Origin: Stichopus chloronotus
Taxonomy: Eukaryota > Echinodermata > Holothuroidea > Aspidochirotida > Stichopodidae
NCBI GenBank assembly: GCA_021234535.1
Contig: CM037843.1
Location: 9,360,979-9,424,978, forward strand
Reading direction: 5' to 3'
DNA length: 64,000 bases
A model generated the notes under the pieces. That model saw nothing but the letters and a program-made list of their open reading frames with translations. It made no database searches and was not told the origin of the DNA. Positions 60,008-64,000 of this stretch are shown piece by piece. Position 1 is the stretch's first letter. Each line of letters opens with the position of its first letter. The translations under genes were made by a program, and so were the position numbers.

Positions 60008-62852
60008 AGTCGACGGAAAGAATGCGATTGTGAAATACGGTGTTAAGTTGACATTTAGTTCCATGCTCAATTAAGTAGGTGATGGACTGTTCCAGTTTTT
60101 TAATCGAAAAATTGTGCGAAATGGTAAGTTATATTTCCAGGTAATATCCTTTGTTCGGTAACTCCTTGCAGACTGTATCAGCTGAGACATTGCCAAGACT
60201 GTTGGAATTGCCAGTCTATCTTATTAAGTTGTGACTTGGTGTCGTCATCATCATTGTCATCATACTAATTAAAACAAAATTGTAATTTAAAACAATAATG
60301 TAGACATTTGATACCATCTTCATCATCATTGTCACCATGCATAACCACTTTGGCATTACTGCCTTAGCCATCATAAACATAATCATCATCGTCATCACCA
60401 TCATCAAGTCATCATCACCATCATCGTAGCTGCAAACAACACCACACTGACGATACCACCAAAGGGTAAGACAAATGGTTTGTAACATTTCTCCAACCCC
60501 AACCCTCACCCCATCAATTCTCGTATATGCAGAAAGTTGATAACATCGACAGTGTTTCGCAAGCTCTTCTCCCTCTACTATCAGAATGAAATCTATACCA
60601 CCAACACTCATTGCTAATACACTTTTAAATAAACCGTAGTCTTACTTGTGCGTGTGCCTTTATCAGATATAATGTACGTAAGTTACTTTACATACAAACA
60701 AATATACGAAAACAAAGCATCTAACCTACAGAGTTAATTTGAACCATCAAAAGGTTAAAGGTTAATTTCGTCACGTATGTACTTATGTACAAGACAATAC
60801 ATACTTGTCATTTCTACCTCAAAGGCTCGAAATGGAAGTGTGATGTCTAGATTGCTGCTGTTTGTAAAGTATATAGTAAATTTTGCATCCAGTAAACTAA
60901 AGACGTGTAACTTACTTGTGCGTTGTTCGTCTACAGGATGCTCACTGTTACATCACAATGCCCAGTTGTCGTTGATATTATGCATGTAACGCGCAATGTG
61001 TCAAGACAACAAAATAGAAGATAGATCGTAGCTATCTATACACATTCAATGATGATTTGCTCTATGGATTTATCCGATGTGTAGTGAACCAGCCAGCACT
61101 GCTTCTTTGTGTTTAGTTTTCTCTTTATCTAAAGTTCAACACCGTTTCGTTTTATGTCCAAAAAGGAAGGCGGGCAATATCAAAATTATAATCAACTGAC
61201 ATTTAAAGAACGATGCACAGTATTCAGGCAGTGTCACTGTTGAGACATTGACGTAGGGCCTCAATCCCTTACGTAGAATGGCAGTGACGTTTAACAGACA
61301 CATAAATGATTACATCGTAAAATGTTTAGAGTTAAAAAAGTCCATAACGGACATACTAGCTTGCCTGAAAAAGTAGGCCAACTTATGTTATAAATCTTTG
61401 AGTGAACACCTTCGGTAAAAGTGCCATGGAAGAGGATTATTTGTAAAAGTAGATTGAGCAAAATGCCTTTTTTTTAAATTGTTTTTAATCTTCGCTCTTG
61501 TAAATTCAATATATATATTTCTTCTGAATTAAAAATAGTCTCCTGGGTCTAATTTCCTCACATCGTTTGCGTGGCCATGCAATGCCTGCTGAGCTAAATA
61601 ATGTCAAACTTATTACTTCATCACAATCACATACGTAAGTTCCTGTTTACCGATCCCTTGTTCGGGGTCTGATTCACCGCGAAGGATCCGGCGTGAAAGA
61701 TAAACCACCAATCTCGAGTGGGGGATCTGATCCGGATCAGATCCAGACCAGTTCCAGACCACCTTCTAGTAAGAAAGCGGTCTTAGTTGTTCACTCAGTG
61801 AATCAACGTGGAAAAATAACTAGCTGCAGTATCAGAAGCTGTTCAGCAAGCAGTGACAAACTTTTTTTTTATTTTTAGACCGCTGCGTCGCAATATATAA
61901 GATACCAAGCCATGTTTGCAAAAGTAATTAATCGAAACAAAGGTTTTTTTTTCAAGAAGTCCAGCATGTGAACGTATCAACTACGGTAGCATTGCAAAAA
62001 TAGCTTAAGAGAAACCCTTGATATGTCATGGAGTCGAACACCTGTCCGACTGTATTGTGCAGTACTTACCCTAGCTTTAGAGATATGAAAAAAAAAAGAA
62101 TGTGAGGTATCAGAATGAGTCTTATAGAAAACCACCAACTCCCATCAGTAAGTTCCATAAAATGTGGTATGTGATGCTAATTTGCTAATTGTTTTTGTGA
62201 AAACATGATCAAAAGCAGCGAAAAAAAAACGATAACAATAAAATGAAAAAGGCAGATATTCGTTGAAAAATGTTGATTGTAAGACTTTACACAATACAAA
62301 TAAAGCTAAACAAAAACAACATGAAACGATGAAACATGAACTTGTTATGAGTTGAATGAGTTTCATTACATTTCAGTTATTTGGTTTTTCTTCAATACCG
62401 TTTTTTTTTCTTTTGGTTCACATGCGTTCAAAGAAAGCACAATTGGTATAATGCCTGCGTGCAGCTATACGGTAAGGCAATACGCGACGTGAATCCGCCA
62501 TGTCCGCGCAGTATCTAAGTTACATTCTTTGGTTTTTGGAAGTTACATCTCATATCACGACCATGGCGCGGTTTCCTGACCTCGTCGAGTTAGTACCATA
62601 GTTATAGACCTTTCACATGAGCCGATACCATGAATACCATGAAGATGCATTTAGGCTACTCTTCTGACTTTACATTACAGTGAATGGTTCCTCTGGCTGT
62701 TGGTTATAGCAGAATATCAGTACTGAAGCCTACGTGCAACGTTTTCAATAACAGAAACTTGCCAACAAAGTGGAAAGTAGAAGAACATTTCCAGATTTTT
62801 CGTCGGTCAATTCTTTTTTCTTTCACCATAGTCCGGAGCAATGTTGAGATTT
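60008..62852. other. Intergenic, with a CAT microsatellite and a palindrome
   Basis: No gene is supported. An interrupted CAT/TCA tract covers about 60240-60425. A perfect 22-bp palindrome lies at 61723-61744. The left part of the minus-strand transporter 3' UTR must lie just below 62853. Confidence 0.5.
60240..60425. repeat. Interrupted (CAT)n microsatellite
   Basis: Runs such as catcatcatcgtcatcacc repeated with interruptions. Confidence 0.75.
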
Positions 62853-63217
62853 TCAAACTGACCAGACATATTCCTCTACGACAACGTCATTGGGGGTGCT
62901 ATTGGCGCTCTCCGCCGAACTACCCGTCACAGATGGTGTCTCACCCTCCTCTAATTCGGGATCTCTTGACTGTTCTTCTTCCGCTTCGGTGGTCACCAAA
63001 GGTTTCCAACATGGCTGATCTGTCTGTGGTAATGCGTGCTCTCTCTGGATTGGAGGAGGAGGGTTAGTCTGTGAGAGTTTCGAAGCCCTGACCGGTCGCC
63101 ATCTCTGCCTCTTCTGTATACAAGGGATCACTATCGTGAATAAAGTGGCAAGTGTAAAAAAGCTCCCACCGATGATGAAAGCCACGTTGAAAGAACCCGT
63201 CAGATCGAAAGTAGCAC
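62853..63217 (-). CDS. Last coding exon of a monocarboxylate-transporter-like (SLC16, MFS) gene
   Basis: Read on the minus strand, the exon follows ccaacag in phase 1 and ends in TGA at 62855-62853. It opens with ATFDLTGSFNVAFIIGGSF, the G-x-D-x-T-G-S/T-(Y/F) motif before the last membrane helix of SLC16-type transporters. The final helix (GGSFFTLATLFTIVIPC) is followed by IQKRQRW and a cytosolic tail of about 75 residues with an acidic EAEEEQ stretch. Family members move monocarboxylates or related small molecules across membranes; the substrate cannot be judged from this exon. All earlier exons lie beyond the right edge. Confidence 0.8.
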
Positions 63218-64000
63218 CTGTTGGTAGAGAAAGAGAAGTTTCAAAGTCTATAAAATCCAGTGTAAAAACACATTAAAAGAAATCAACAGCTAAGGATACT
63301 TGACTTAATTGTATGAAATGATTGCACACAAAGTACGCAATACAAAGCGGGAAACAGTAAAACGAAATCACGCATTTCCATGACAATGCACTCCTTAATG
63401 ATCATGTAGATAGGCCGTCAGTTACGATTTAAATACCTCTGAGAATCTTTTCCATTGTAAAGAAAAACTGAGACTGTTACTGCAAGTCAGCCTTTCTCAA
63501 AATCGATATTAATGGAGGTTAAGCTGGGTTGAGCTTCATCAAGAAATGATAAATGGTATCTTCAGTTGGCATTGTATCGGTCATAAATTGTAACATAAAT
63601 TTGTGCATTAGGGCGAGGTAAAGGGCTAAAAACAGTTCAAACCAGAACCAAAGAATGCACCATTTAAAATTAACAGTGATCTTGTCAATAGCATATTTTT
63701 TTAATTATTGCGGTGGAAGGGAATGGTCGGAGCGACTCCTAAGCTTAGGAAAAACCCACCCACACACTCTGAACAGAACGCGTCTGGGATTAGTTCCAAT
63801 TAAGAAGTAACTGTTAAACCTCTACAAAGGTATGAACGAGTGATTAATTAATGACCCATGCACAAATAAGCAGTTTAAGATAAGGCTGTTAGCAATCGCT
63901 GTCAGTTCGACAGTGAAGTTTGCCCCTGATTAGGCCTACCTCAAAGCTAAAGTAAGTCTGAGAGTGACTGCATGTGCAGTATGCAGACACTAACACATTG
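63218..64000 (-). other. Intron of the transporter gene
   Basis: No further exon was recognised up to the window edge. Confidence 0.5.

Noticed and set aside
60216..60611. 131-codon minus-strand frame rich in Met and Asp
   Set aside because: Translation of the CAT/ATG microsatellite.

Overview
The window looks like nuclear DNA of an invertebrate animal. It is AT-rich, genes are split into short exons with GT-AG (once GC-AG) introns, and there is a non-LTR retrotransposon, a tRNA-derived SINE, MITE-like elements and many microsatellites. The extracellular module types (Ly6/uPAR three-finger, VWC-like, SEA) and the repeat content suggest a marine deuterostome, most likely an echinoderm. That placement is inference; no species-specific gene is present.

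About 1.07-50.6 kb, plus strand: one very large multi-exon gene for a type I membrane protein. I recognise 49 exons and two doubtful ones, coding for roughly 1,700 residues. The first exon and signal peptide must lie upstream of the window or were not recognised. Order of modules: a Cys-rich CPDG module, a complete 10-Cys Ly6/uPAR (LU) domain, doubtful VWC-like exons, and then a ten-exon cassette (exons A to J) present four times in tandem. One cassette encodes VWC-like (A+B), LU-like (C+D), VWC-like (E+F), LU-like (G+H), VWC-like (I+J). In the fourth cassette the I/J position is taken by a divergent module with a Thr/Ser-rich stalk. Then come a SEA-type domain with a GSIVV motif, one transmembrane helix and a cytoplasmic tail with four 13-residue repeats. 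Every module is bounded by phase 1 introns, so whole modules can be duplicated or skipped in frame. Two cassette exons carry one-base indels (G in cassette 3, J in cassette 2).

The introns hold mobile DNA: a 5'-truncated CR1/Jockey-type retrotransposon with an open RT frame (36.37-39.36 kb), a TA-flanked MITE (34.58-34.98 kb), a TTAA-flanked MITE (29.14-29.39 kb), a tRNA-like SINE (44.58-44.97 kb), and a related 1.7 kb insert in the D-E introns of cassettes 2 and 3 only.

About 50.6-62.8 kb: 3' UTR and then repeat-rich intergenic DNA. It contains a CACTTAAGTG minisatellite inside inverted repeats (52.1-53.6 kb), a mosaic of a dispersed repeat whose units carry perfect nuclear-receptor DR1 sites (54.8-59.5 kb), and a fold-back element with 81-bp arms plus a third copy (59.74-60.01 kb).

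About 62.85-63.22 kb, minus strand: the last coding exon of a monocarboxylate-transporter-like (SLC16/MFS) gene, convergent with the large receptor gene; the rest of it lies beyond the right edge.
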